Assembly (NCBI GenBank): GCA_947462335.1
Contig: OX381709.1
Location: 82,956,622 to 83,020,621 of the forward strand
Direction of reading: 5' to 3'
DNA length: 64,000 nucleotides
Origin: Harmothoe impar
Taxonomy: Eukaryota; Annelida; Polychaeta; Phyllodocida; Polynoidae
Position 1 is the first letter of the stretch. Each line of letters starts with the position of its first letter. Shown here one piece after another: positions 13,334-23,499 of this stretch. The notes below the pieces were generated by a model. The model did not search any database. It saw only the letters and a program-made list of their open reading frames with translations, and was not told the DNA's origin. The translations under genes and the position numbers were made by a program.

Positions 13334-14489
13334 CCCAGCTAGCAAAACTTGTATGAATCACGTTATCTCTACCTCTTTTCTCAACAGATATTTACAGCAT
13401 TTGGTTACGTCAGAAAGTGGCGCCCATTACATACTATGTGCAAATCTTTAAGACATGTTTTTGACTATGTAATATCCATGTAAAAAAATCATGTGTATCT
13501 TACGTAAATGAGTTACATGATGTAGACATCATCATCAATTATATATATGATATATATATACAATGTAATTTAGATGGCCATGGGTGACATTAATCTGATC
13601 TCAGCATAATTATGTTAAAAACATGTAAAACTAAAACATTATTTGCACCTATTTTCTCTGTGTGTGGTACTCCATCAGAAGCAAGTAACATCCAGGCAAT
13701 CAACATAATGAAGGGATTTTTGCCTGTAGACATCACCAATAGTCCTACAGAGATTAAGCACATTAATCCTAGCAAATTGGCCAAGATGTGATACCAGCTC
13801 ATGGTCAGTATTTTCATTTGAATAGTTGTAGCAACCACAGAAAAGGTGTGCTCATACAAATCTCCTGGTTCTCCCTTAAAACAATCATTCTACAGGAACA
13901 AAAATAACATACCAAACATTTCAGACAAAAGTAGGTCAAATTTCATCTTCTTTGGAAATTTATTGTGTTGAATAAATACTCATTTATGGTCAAAGTATTG
14001 CCAATGTAGATTGGATTCTATCAATATTGGTTAAGGGAGACATCTTGTGTTAAAAGAGTGAACCACATGAAAGGTAAAGTACAGATGTGTTATAGACGTC
14101 ATAATCTGACCAGATAAGGATGTACCACGTTACAAAGTATACGTAATATTGATGTCAAATCTATCACATCGTTTTAGCATGCACCTTAAGACATGAATTT
14201 GAGGTCAATGTATTACGTGTATAATTTCTCTAAAAAAAGATGTAACATTCTGATCAAGATTTAACCTCTCATTACATCAAATAGTGACCAAATTCAAACG
14301 TACGGATTATATTAAATGACTAATGTCTATTTCCCATTGCCATTTAGATGTAAATGATACATAAGTTTCCGGTCAAATGACTATGTAAATTGACTTACTC
14401 CCTCGAGATGTAATTATGGGGTCGTTTTTATGTATCAACGTGAAAATGACCAGTAAATGACATACTTTTTACATAAGGTGCTAGCTGGG
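13334..14489 (-). mobile_element. CCCAGCTAGC element, copy 3 (1,156 bp)
   Basis: Opposite orientation to copies 1 and 2, flanked by TC/TC. It is very similar to copies 4, 5 and 6. It contains an open frame (13859-13590, minus) rich in hydrophobic residues, but the frame is interrupted in sister copies, so I do not call it a gene. Confidence 0.85.
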
Positions 14490-14756
14490 TCTGGTTGAGA
14501 AAATAAATGGAAAATTTATCAGAGGAGTCAAGTCCAAATATATATGGAACATATAGGGGCAGTTGCAATGGCCACAGTCTGGGGAAGTGAGGACCTGGAA
14601 GTATCTATATTTAAGATAGTAGAGGTCGATTAAGAGGAACTAATTGCTATCTTATGTAATACCAATCTAGGATGGCAATTTGGCAGATTGGTCTTCGGCT
14701 TTTAATCATTGACAGTGACAGAGCTGGAAGTCATAAAGCAAAGGATTATTATCTGA

Positions 14757-15085
14757 CATAAGGCTCAGTCTCATGAGTTTGTAACAGTTGAAACGTCTTT
14801 GACCGGGTGTCATCTTTGACCAGTGTAGTCTTTGACCAGGTGTCGTCTTTGACGGGGTATCTTACTTCAACTTTAACCAGCTGCACTGTCCAAAGTATTA
14901 TGCAATAGGAAGTCCCACCAAGTACATTACATCATATACATATATAATTTTTTTTTAAATGGAAAAAAATCTTTTCTAGATACCCAGTCAAAGACGACAC
15001 CTGGTCAAAGACTACACCGGTCAAAGACGACACCCGGTCAAAGACGTTTCAACTGTTACAAACTCATGAGACTGAGCCCTAAGGG
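14757..15085. mobile_element. CTTTGACC foldback MITE, best copy
   Basis: Long inverted ends start AGGCTCAGTCTCATGAG and contain four direct repeats of GTCTTTGACCnGGTGTC on the left, mirrored by GACACCCGGTCAAAGAC on the right, around an AT-rich core. The two arms would form a long hairpin. Target duplication not clear. Confidence 0.7.
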
Positions 15086-15122
15086 CAATTAATTAATGTA
15101 GTCCGGGTTAACTCAGTGATGG

Positions 15123-16280
15123 CCCAGCTAGAAAAACTCGTATGAATCACGTTATCTCTACGTCTTTTCTCAACAGATATTTACAGCATTTGGTTACGTC
15201 AGAAAGTGGCGCCCATTACATACTATGTGCAAATCTTTAAGACGTGTTTTTGACTATGTAATATACATGTAAAGAAATTATGTGTATTTTACATAAATAA
15301 GTTATATGATGTAGACATCATCATAAATAATATATATGATATATATACACAATGTAATTTAGATGGCCATGGGTGACATTAATCTGATCTCAGCATAATT
15401 ATGTTAAAAACATGTAAAACTAAAACATTATTTGCACCTATATTCTATGTTTGTAGTACTTCATCAGAAGCAAGTAACATCCAGGCAATCAACATAATCA
15501 AGGGTTTTTTGCCTGTAGACATCGCCAATAGTCCTGCAGAGACTTAGCACATTGATCCTAGCAAATTGGCCAAGATGTGATGCCAGCTCATGGTCAGTAT
15601 TTTGATTTGAATAGTTGTAGCAACCACAGAAAAGGTGTGCTCATACTAATCTCCTGGTTCTCCCCTTAAACAATCATTCTACAGGAACAAAAATAACATA
15701 TCATACATTCCAGACAAAAGTTGATCAAGTTTCACCTTCTTTGGAAATTTATTGTGCTGATTATACACTCATTCATGGTCAAAGTATTGCCAATGTAGAT
15801 TGAATTCTATTGATATTGGTAGAGGGAGACATCTTGTGTCAAAAGTGTGAACCACTTGAGAGCTAAAGTCCAGATGTGTTATAGACGTCATAATCTGACC
15901 AGATACGGATGTACTACATAATGTTAAGTACACGTAATGTTGATGTCAAACTTATCACATCCTTTTAGCATGCACCTTAAGGCATGAATTTGAGGTCAAT
16001 GTATTACGTGTATAATTTCTCCAAAAAAAGATGTAACATTCTGATCAAGATTTAACCACTCATTACATCAAATAGTGACCACATTCAAACGTACGGATTA
16101 TATTAAATGACTAATGTCTCTTTCACATGGCCATTTAGATGTAAATAATATGTAAGTTTCCTGTCAAATGACTATGTAAATTGACTTACTCCCTCAAGAT
16201 GTAATTATGGTGTCGTTTTTACGTATCAACGTGAAAATGACCAGTAAAAGACATACTTTGTACGTAAGGTGCTAGCTGGG
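15123..16280 (-). mobile_element. CCCAGCTAGC element, copy 4 (1,158 bp)
   Basis: Co-linear with copy 3 only 630 bp away, same orientation, flanked by GG/GG. Its left end is mutated (CCCAGCTAGAAAAAC). No transposase. Confidence 0.85.
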
Positions 16281-16331
16281 GGGGCACTTGATGGATGATT
16301 AACTGTCCTTGGTTTAGATCCGATTGCCCTA

Positions 16332-17095
16332 CACTGATATTCTGACCTTAATCAGTCCTGGCTAACAACACAGTCACTATCCCTATACAACCAACCAAGT
16401 TTAGTAATAATGTCAGGTTGGTAAGGCCAAATAAAAAAAAAGGTGTGTTTCAGGTTACCCGACCCTACCTAAACAAGGCCGACCCTAGACATTTGTATGC
16501 AATTTTGAAAAATAAATCTATATTTTGGGTCATTTTGGGGCTATTTAAGGGTCGATCTGATAGTTCACGAGTCCAGGCGGTCGTCGGCGAGTCAGTAATG
16601 TAGTTCGTGAGTCGATTTCTGGGTACTTTTCAGGCTAAAGTAAAAAAAAAAAATTTTAAAAAAAGAAAAAAATCCGACCTACCTACCCTAGATTTTCAGA
16701 CCATGTAACCTGAAACACACCTTTATTTTTTTTGGCCTAAGTACTCCCTCACCTTAGTATTGTCATCACTATGAGGGTGCCTGTACATGGGTACCCACAA
16801 TTTTGACCATGTCGCTGTGTCGATATTTAGCAGACAGTGTCACCATGTTGATTTTTAGGTATATAAGAACTTAGAGAAAAACCCCTGTGACTCGATTTTT
16901 ATCCCTAATTTTCCCGTGTCTGTCTATTTTTAAAAGGGCCTAAAAGGGCCATGTCGCCGTGTCGCCCGTATCAAATTTACCAATGTAGAGGCACATAAGT
17001 ATTAGGGTAAGTTTATTTACTAAGACATTAGTCATCATTTATTATCGAATATCAGTTGGTCAGTACCCTATGACCCTATGACTCACCATATTGAT
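16332..17095 (+). mobile_element. CACTGATATT-family copy, interrupted
   Basis: The left terminus TA|CACTGATATTCTG is present and internal blocks match 31007-31316. It is split by the MITE at 16425-16737 and by a further unassigned block at about 16790-17020. The right end is indistinct. Confidence 0.5.
16425..16737. mobile_element. GGCCAAA-ended MITE, intact (313 bp)
   Basis: Ends are GGCCAAATAAAAAAAAAGG and TTTTTTTTGGCC. The inverted arms include GTGTGTTTCAGGTTACC. TAA is duplicated at 16422-16424 and 16738-16740. GG-starting ends with a TWA target are typical of the PIF/Harbinger superfamily, so that is the likely source (inference). Confidence 0.75.
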
Positions 17096-17367
17096 TGTAA
17101 GAAATGCCCTGTGTCCCATGTCACTATCTATTTATTCCTGCTGTCCCATGTCACTAAGCCGCAAAAATGCATATATTGTGCAGTGGGCTTTGGGAGCAGG
17201 ACCCATGCGATAGAACCATTGCAATTTAGAATCTTACAAGTCTCTTAAATCACAGAGCAAGTCTCTTAAATCACAGAAAGCTTACATTGCATAGGGTTTG
17301 GAGGCATCAAATCCATGATTGGGGGATTCTAGATCCAGTTATCCAGTGGTACTCCAATGTGGGGCAG

Positions 17368-18228
17368 CCCAGTAAACAAGCTACGTAATTCCAACGTAGC
17401 TCAGAGGTTTATCTAGGTAGTTTTTCAACCAGTGGTTTGAGATTCGACTTTTTGCAAGGTTTATCAACGTCAAAACATTAAGGTTTATTTACGTTCAAGA
17501 GACGTTTAGGTCTGATTTACGTTTTTCTACCTCATTTCAACATAAATAAACGTAATAACTCTACCTAGATCTACGTTAAAATATGTAGTTTCTCAACCTC
17601 AATTGGGTGTATAACTCCCCAGTGTCACATTAGGTGGCAGCACTATGAAGTATGGAGAGAATCTGACAGCTCCTTAGCGAATCTGCCAGATTTAAGCAGT
17701 AAGTTTGTATGAATTATGAAACTGATATGATGCAAATCAACCACATACCCTTGACTTTTCAACAACAAAGGACAGTAGATCAAAGTATCATAGCTAAATA
17801 TGTGCCTAAAGGCACTTTACTGATCGGACACCAGACTGGTGGTAATGGAAGATATATAAAGCCTCTCTGCAGCCCAAACCAGGCAATATATAATGTCAGG
17901 CTGCTCAATTAAGCTCCAAGTATATGTACCGTAGAAGGAAATGAGATTAAGGATTATAGAAGGCAGTTTCCCTGAATAATGTTTGTAAATGTGATATTGT
18001 GTGCAATATCATACAATTCCATACTTGAATCACCCTTTGTGAAATTATATGTTATGTGTTTAGACCCTGCTTGAACGTAAAGTCTGAGCTATGTAAATCA
18101 GACCTGCAGGTTTAAGATTGGTAAATAAACCTTAACATTCTGACGTCCATAAACCTTATAAAATTACGTAGTTCAGACCAAATTTGAACGTAGATTTACG
18201 TCTGACCAACGTAATTGTGTTTACTGGG
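17368..18228. mobile_element. 861-bp CCCAGT-ended element with AACGTA motifs
   Basis: Ends are CCCAGTAAACAAGCTACG and GTAATTGTGTTTACTGGG, flanked by AG/AG. Arms contain repeated TTTACGTT, AACGTAG and TTACGTCTGA. A 67-codon frame at 17709-17912 has no recognised domain. Belongs with the other CCCAG-ended, 2-bp target elements. Confidence 0.7.
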
Positions 18229-18432
18229 AGGTCATTGCACCGAGCGGCAACGGACACAGATTACTGACCTCTCCTTATTCATGTAGGATCGATACAGCAG
18301 CTTGAGCACTAGGTTCTGGTATTACTCTGTAGGCCCGGAACTATAGGGCGATAGCATGCACAGAGATCTATACAAATCTATACATGGGGCTTTCGGTGCA
18401 ACATAGAAAGGATGCAATGGTCTTTGGGGTTA

Positions 18433-18605
18433 AGGGAGTAGTAATCTTTGAAAAAAACACCTGAGATAGGGGAACCAAAAAAATCTGGACCTCTCATGAG
18501 GGGGAGAAAAGCTTTTTGTTTTTTTAAAGCTAAATGTCTGCGTGTTTACCTGTTTGGAGGTGGGAACGGAAAATATTTGGAAAATATTTGGAGTCCTCTC
18601 GTAGG
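18433..18605. repeat. Partial GGGAGTGGTCATT-type MITE
   Basis: TTAAGGGAGTAGTAAT at the left and blocks such as GACCTCTCATGAGGGGG resemble 35056-35315. The right end is missing. Confidence 0.4.
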
Positions 18606-18627
18606 TCTAAGGTATGCTATACTCAGG

Positions 18628-18905
18628 ACATGGTTGTGTCTCATGAGATCGATACAGGTTGATAGTCTTTGACAAGGTGACCTCTATGACTAGGTGACAT
18701 CTTTGGCAAGTGTCAAAATCGCTGAATATAGTAAAACAGTGAAGGGAAACAGTTAAAGTATAATTTAACATTATATATTACAAATTTTATTTTAATCTGG
18801 TTATGATTATAACCTTTTGATGCTTGCCGGTCAAATACGTCACCCGGTCAAATACGTCAACCGGTCAAAGATGTCACCCAACTTGTATCTATCACATGCT
18901 GGCTA
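18628..18905. mobile_element. CTTTGACC foldback MITE, diverged copy
   Basis: GTCTCATGAGATCGATACA plus TCTTTGACAAGGTGAC repeats on the left face CCGGTCAAATACGTCACCC repeats on the right, around an AT-rich core. Confidence 0.55.
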
Positions 18906-19224
18906 AGGTCAAGCGCCGGCATCATTGATATCAACAAATTCATTCCTGAACATAGCACTATCCCAATAACCTAATTAGTTAAACATAGGACACTTTTGCA
19001 CACAGGCTCTTCTATTTCCCCCTAATTTAATGTAAAATCTTTGGTAAGAAAAAAGAAGATATCTACACAGTTTGAAAGTCTTTTATTTGTATTGAAAATA
19101 ATAAGGCATAAAGCCTATGTTGTAATATGGTTTGCAATGAGGTTTGAGATCATGAATTGGACAGGAGTACAGACAGAGACTGCATGAGCCATCATATCTA
19201 AGCAACTTTAGGCAGAAAATGAAG

Positions 19225-19370
19225 TAAATGAATGACCTTCCTTCAGTAGCTTTAAACACCTTTATTTATCTCAAATTAAAGTTACTTTAAGCTAATGAAA
19301 GAAGGCCATTAATGAGCTTAAATATTTGCAGAAAGTTGCTTAAATCAGATAATTCATGCAGTGAGACATC
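19225..19370. repeat. TTAAGC-rich MITE, partial
   Basis: Blocks such as AAAGTTACTTTAAGC and AGTTGCTTAAATC end in TTCATGCAGTGAG, as in 34336-34525. Confidence 0.4.
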
Positions 19371-19468
19371 AAGACTGGATGAGAGTGTAAGATTATAGAT
19401 ACATGAGTTCCAACGAGGGTATGTATACTTAATGATGAATTTCAGCTATGGAATTTTATGGACTTTAA

Positions 19469-19686
19469 CCTTTTAAGGACTGCATGCCACTTAAAGATGA
19501 CATGATGCACCAAAGCAGTGCCAGTGAGTAACTTGCCAGTGTTGCATTAGTTCATCATGCTGACCCTTCTTGAGTGTCTGTACCCTGTATGAATGCGATA
19601 CTGGTGAGTTACTCGTAAGGGCTGCATTCATGCATCATGATGACCCAGGGCATGATGCATTAAGGCATTATGCCATCCTTAAATGG
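19469..19686. mobile_element. TTAA-target MITE (GCATTCATGCATCATGA family), intact
   Basis: Ends are CCTTTTAAGGAC and CCTTAAATGG, flanked by TTAA on both sides. The interior has inverted GCATTCATGCATCATGATG and GTAACTTGCCAGTG blocks. A TTAA target suggests mobilisation by a piggyBac- or Kolobok-type transposase (inference). Confidence 0.7.
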
Positions 19687-19699
19687 TTAATCCCAAAAC

Positions 19700-20980
19700 C
19701 TGTGATACAGCCGAGTACCTTTCAGAATGGGAAACAATCATTCATGACCATAGATTAATTAGCTGCATTACATCTGTTATATAAGCAATGTTATGTGTCA
19801 GAACATGCATTTGTGGCAAAACATGAATGGAACAATCCAAGGTTGTAATATATGTATATCTGTGATTGCAATGATGAGAAATGATTATCTAAGTTATATT
19901 TTCAGGTAAATAGAATTCAGCATTTAATACAATAAGTATCTTAGCCATAATACATTGGCCGGACAACATTGCTTAGTGTGCCCCATATTGATTTTATTTG
20001 GGCAACATCTGAGATTTTCTAGGTTTGCCATTAAAAACTCAGATTAGCTCAGCCCATCAACTCAATTTCCTAGTAAGCCTACAGTTATTTTTGTTTGTTT
20101 TGTCAAATTGGTTTTGATGTGGGCTTGATCTGGGCACTTCAAATCTGGACAAGCATATAGGGCCCACTTGGCAGCTTAGACAGATCTAGGATAGGGCCCA
20201 TTATATGCTACCCGGGAACCAGATAGGAACTATTAAGCATTGCTGAATGGGCCATGACTCATATTTACACAGCCATGAATATAGAGTTTATATGAATGTG
20301 ATGTAACTATATCAAATATCATATCATATATTTGGCAGTAAGTTGAAAAATGTTAAAAAGCCAATTTTCATAATAATTTATAGCTTTTAAAATATCAGTT
20401 CATGACAACTGATAAACCCTTGTAACTTGAGCACCAAGACTATGTACACAATGCCAGCCTGAATATAAACAGGTACATCATTAGGTCACTCCAAAAAGTT
20501 TCTCATCACCAGGGACAGAAAAGTATGACAAGGAAGGCTTTTTCTTTACTTCTATTTTTACTGGGTGCTAAAATATATAGAAAGATATATGTTAAATTAC
20601 CGAAAAAAAATCTTTCTCAAAACCGGATTTCTATAATGCACGTGGTGATGGGAAACCATTTTATTTCTTTGAGTGACCTTAGGTTAAATATATACACATT
20701 AGGTGATGACCCACAATGTAAGATAAAGTTGATTCTTTCTGTTGGTAAGCCATCATAGTGCAGTGCAACTGCCTTTGCCAACTGTAGACCAACGGTTATG
20801 TGTTGGCCTTTTGGTGAGGCAACCAACGCATGCATGTAAACGTACATCATTGCTAGACAATGTGATGTTGTCATGACAACACCATAGTTTGACGAGAGTT
20901 ACACAAAAAATACTGGGTAAGATGGTGGACATGTGAAACATGTCGATCAAGGTGTTCTGATGTAGATATAATAAGCCCAC
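19700..20980. other. Intergenic DNA with short frames only
   Basis: Overlapping minus-strand frames at 20617-21085 are open, but none has clear splice sites or a recognised domain. Nothing further identified. Confidence 0.35.
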
Positions 20981-21420
20981 ATGATTAAATGTTAATTGAA
21001 AAGACTTTGATAAAACCGTGTTTACCGATGGAGGTTTTGCGTTGGATCTCACCACGACCGAATGAGGTCCCCAGGTTGGCTGCAAATCTTACTGCATGAG
21101 ATAAGGTCATTTTTACTTCTTTTTTTTTTAATTTCTCATACTTACCCATTTTCAATTTATTGAAACTTGAACCCAAAGTGAACTGTAGTTTCTTTTGTGT
21201 TTTTTAAACGGGAATTCCTTGAACATGTTATATACATTGTAATAAGGGTTTCTTAGCTAAACCTTTTAGTATCCAGACATGTTTAAGCTGTATCATTTCT
21301 CAAATACATTAAGTAGTATGGTGTAATGTAATTTATATACATCTGTAATCATCAACCTGACTGAGAAAGGAGAGACAACTGTTTAATGTATGCTACAACC
21401 GATTATCCTTTATGGTGGAG

Positions 21421-21726
21421 TTATATCATATGCATACATATTGAACGATTGATGGAGAATATTCTGCATATAGTTACAAAAGAAGTATCATACATCTGTA
21501 ATTGTAAGAGGTATTGCTGTATAAACACACTGGGTACTTTATATGAAGCTGTGTGTAAGTAAAGAGTGCCAATTGTTACTAGATATATGTTGTGTGTATC
21601 CCTTGTAGCAAACATCGATTGGGCAGGCGGGTCTGCATTCTTACAATCTTTGGTCACCGGTATAATAATGTGTTTCCCATTAGACATACCATGGTACAGA
21701 TTACTCGATAAGATAAAGAATAACAA
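21421..21726 (-). CDS. Possible exon downstream of the membrane segment
   Basis: A strong acceptor-like site (TTGTTATTTTGTGCAG) precedes an open frame of about 100 codons containing GKHIIIPVTKDCKNAD and LVTIGTLYLHTASY. It could be a third exon of the small candidate gene at 22.5-21.4 kb. I could not show a matching donor in the preceding exon, and other frames close quickly. Treat it as a hint only. Confidence 0.2.
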   Translation of the reverse strand: MLFFILSSNLYHGMSNGKHIIIPVTKDCKNADPPAQSMFATRDTHNIYLVTIGTLYLHTASYKVPSVFIQQYLLQLQMYDTSFVTICRIFSINRSICMHMI

Positions 21727-21866
21727 CTGCACAAAATAACAAAAATGTATTTGTTAGATCATTATCAGACATTTTAGTAGAATATGCTTGCAAAAGCGCT
21801 TTCACAATTATAAGATTTTTTGACTTTAGACAGATTGATATTTCAATTGTTCAGGCTAATTTTTGA

Positions 21867-22217
21867 CTACATTTCACTGATTTGAGGTACAGATGAAGAA
21901 GTACATTGACTACACAGATCTGAATATGTATAATACTGAGAAACAGGCATGATGAATAAGGCATCAATCAAGGCACCAACAATTTTGTTATACACTTTCA
22001 ATTCCCTTGATTTTAAACCGCCATTTGATACAAAAACGTATTTACCAATCGGAACATTTTGTCCTGCAGATTTTATATTTTGCAGGTCCCGCTTAATCAT
22101 TGGAGGCCTGGATATCTGAGTACGATCTTTGTATTTACAATGTATAAAGCATTGGTTTACACCAATAATGATTAGGAATATAATTCCAATAACAAAAAGC
22201 ATTATAATAATGTACAA
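21867..22217 (-). CDS. Possible exon: single-pass membrane protein segment
   Basis: A 116-codon open frame starts right after an acceptor-like TTTTTTTTCAAAG. It begins with a very hydrophobic helix (MLFVIGIIFLIIIGV) and then a Cys-containing basic juxtamembrane region (CFIHCKYKDRTQ). About 80 residues of soluble, protein-like sequence follow, to a TAG. Without an upstream exon the topology is open; an N-in type II protein is possible. It lies about 1.1 kb downstream of the large gene on the same strand. Family not recognised. Confidence 0.35.
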   Translation of the reverse strand: MYIIIMLFVIGIIFLIIIGVNQCFIHCKYKDRTQISRPPMIKRDLQNIKSAGQNVPIGKYVFVSNGGLKSRELKVYNKIVGALIDALFIMPVSQYYTYSDLCSQCTSSSVPQISEM

Positions 22218-22342
22218 CTTTGAAAAAAAACACTACATTAAATATTTATTGCCTCAAATTTTATGCTGTAGAAACACTCATTACGGTTCAATTTACAAGT
22301 TGTGAAAACTGGATGTCTGCGAAGAACCCTAGATTATAGTGA

Positions 22343-22480
22343 TCATAGACGGTCATTTGGACTACCAATAGCAGCCTTTCTGCCAGACCTGCAGACATCT
22401 TGTTGACTGGGTCTTCTATAGTTCACAGCACGTAATGAAGTATGTTGATTACCATAGTTCTCAAAATCCCAATCTGCCAT
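22343..22480 (-). CDS. Possible short coding exon (45 codons)
   Basis: An ATG-initiated frame of 45 codons has protein-like composition: MADWDFENYGNQ, then a basic stretch with RRPSQQDV and SGRKAAIG. An in-frame TGA sits eight codons upstream, so the ATG is a credible start. It could be the cytosolic N-terminus of a small gene continuing into 22217-21867, but no donor I found gives a matching phase with good consensus. Function unknown. Confidence 0.25.
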   Translation of the reverse strand: MADWDFENYGNQHTSLRAVNYRRPSQQDVCRSGRKAAIGSPNDRL

Positions 22481-22922
22481 AACAGTATTAAAAAGAGTAT
22501 ATCAAGTATATTTTGATAACTCTTCGACGTGATAGTGTCTTTGCACTCCTCTCTTGTGTTACAATGTTTGTATAGACCCCATCATATCTCAGGGGGTCAC
22601 CGCTTGATAAAGCCAGTCTAGTGGAATATACTGACAATGGTTAAGGTATATGAGCAGAGACAGTTTCCTTTAGTGTGAAATACTTAGTTTAGGATTAGTG
22701 AGAATATAACAGATAGACAAAACTGGGTCTGGTGCATGTATGCTCAAATCCCACACTGAGACGTTTGTTGAAAATTTTCTGAAATGTGGAACACCGTTGT
22801 TAATTGCCTGGCTATGGGTATTTTTGCTCAGTATCCATTTCAATTCCAGCGTCATTGAAGTCATTTGAGCTTATGAGGCAATAGACTGTCTAGGAGTAGA
22901 CTAGTTAATTAATCTGAGAGCA

Positions 22923-23345
22923 GTGGGCGGGGGCTATACCCATTTGCGGGGACTCGGGCGGGTGCTATACCCATTCGGGGGAATGTATACACCTCTAAGT
23001 ATATCTGTTTACAGTGTAGTGAATCTGGGAGCAGTCGCAGGCTGCTATCCGCATTCTGGTGACTCGGGGGGGGCTGCTATACGCATTCTGGTGACTCGGG
23101 CGGGCTGCTATACGCATTCTGGTGACTCAGGGGGCTGCTATACGCATTCTGGTGACTCGGGGGCTGCTATACCCATTCTGGTGACTCGGGGGCTGCTTTA
23201 CGCATTCTGGTGACTCGGGGGCTGCTTTACGCATTCTGGTGACTCAGGGGGCTGCTATACGCATTCTGGTGACTCGGGGGCTGCTATACCCATTCTGGTG
23301 ACTCGGGGGACTGCTACACCCATTCTGGTGACTCTGGCGGGCTGC
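22923..23345. repeat. 30-bp minisatellite at the 3' end of the large gene
   Basis: The unit is approximately GCTGCTATACGCATTCTGGT plus GACTCGGGGG. About ten units are clear from 23033 to 23345, with decayed units before. The unit nearest the gene encodes SPEWV and the stop codon, so the array probably grew from coding sequence. Confidence 0.85.
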
Positions 23346-23499
23346 CGTCCACGTAAGGGACGTGGCGGCGATGCAGCTCCTCGCGTCCGTCCCAGGCCGT
23401 GAGCTGAATCTGACTCGGACACACGGTGAACACGTCCTCTGTGTGCACAACGTCTCTCACCGAGGCCAGCACCCGGTTATACCGCCGCTCTGAGTCCAC
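23314..23499 (-). CDS. Exon 9: C-terminal tail with stop inside a minisatellite
   Basis: The exon has 61 codons and a TAG stop, phase 0, with acceptor CTTTCAG|GTG. It encodes a soluble tail from VDSERRYNRV to PPESPEWV. The last codons and the stop fall within the first unit of the roughly 30-bp tandem array that extends downstream. Array growth or loss could therefore change the C-terminus. No convincing AATAAA was seen just downstream on this strand. Confidence 0.8.
   Translation of the reverse strand: MDSERRYNRVLASVRDVVHTEDVFTVCPSQIQLTAWDGREELHRRHVPYVDGSPPESPEWV

Noticed and set aside
13590..13859. Hydrophobic open frame inside the CCCAGCTAGC element (also open in parts of copies 5 and 6)
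   Set aside because: The frame is broken by TAA in sister copies 4 and 5 (ATGTGCTAAGTC), so openness reflects DNA similarity, not selection on a protein.
20617..21085. Overlapping minus-strand frames as a ligand-type extracellular domain
   Set aside because: A faint resemblance to the beta-sandwich pattern of type II ligands was considered, but the motif residues are not there and no frame is favoured.
22923..23213. Plus-strand glycine/histidine repeat frame
   Set aside because: Translation of the 30-bp minisatellite.
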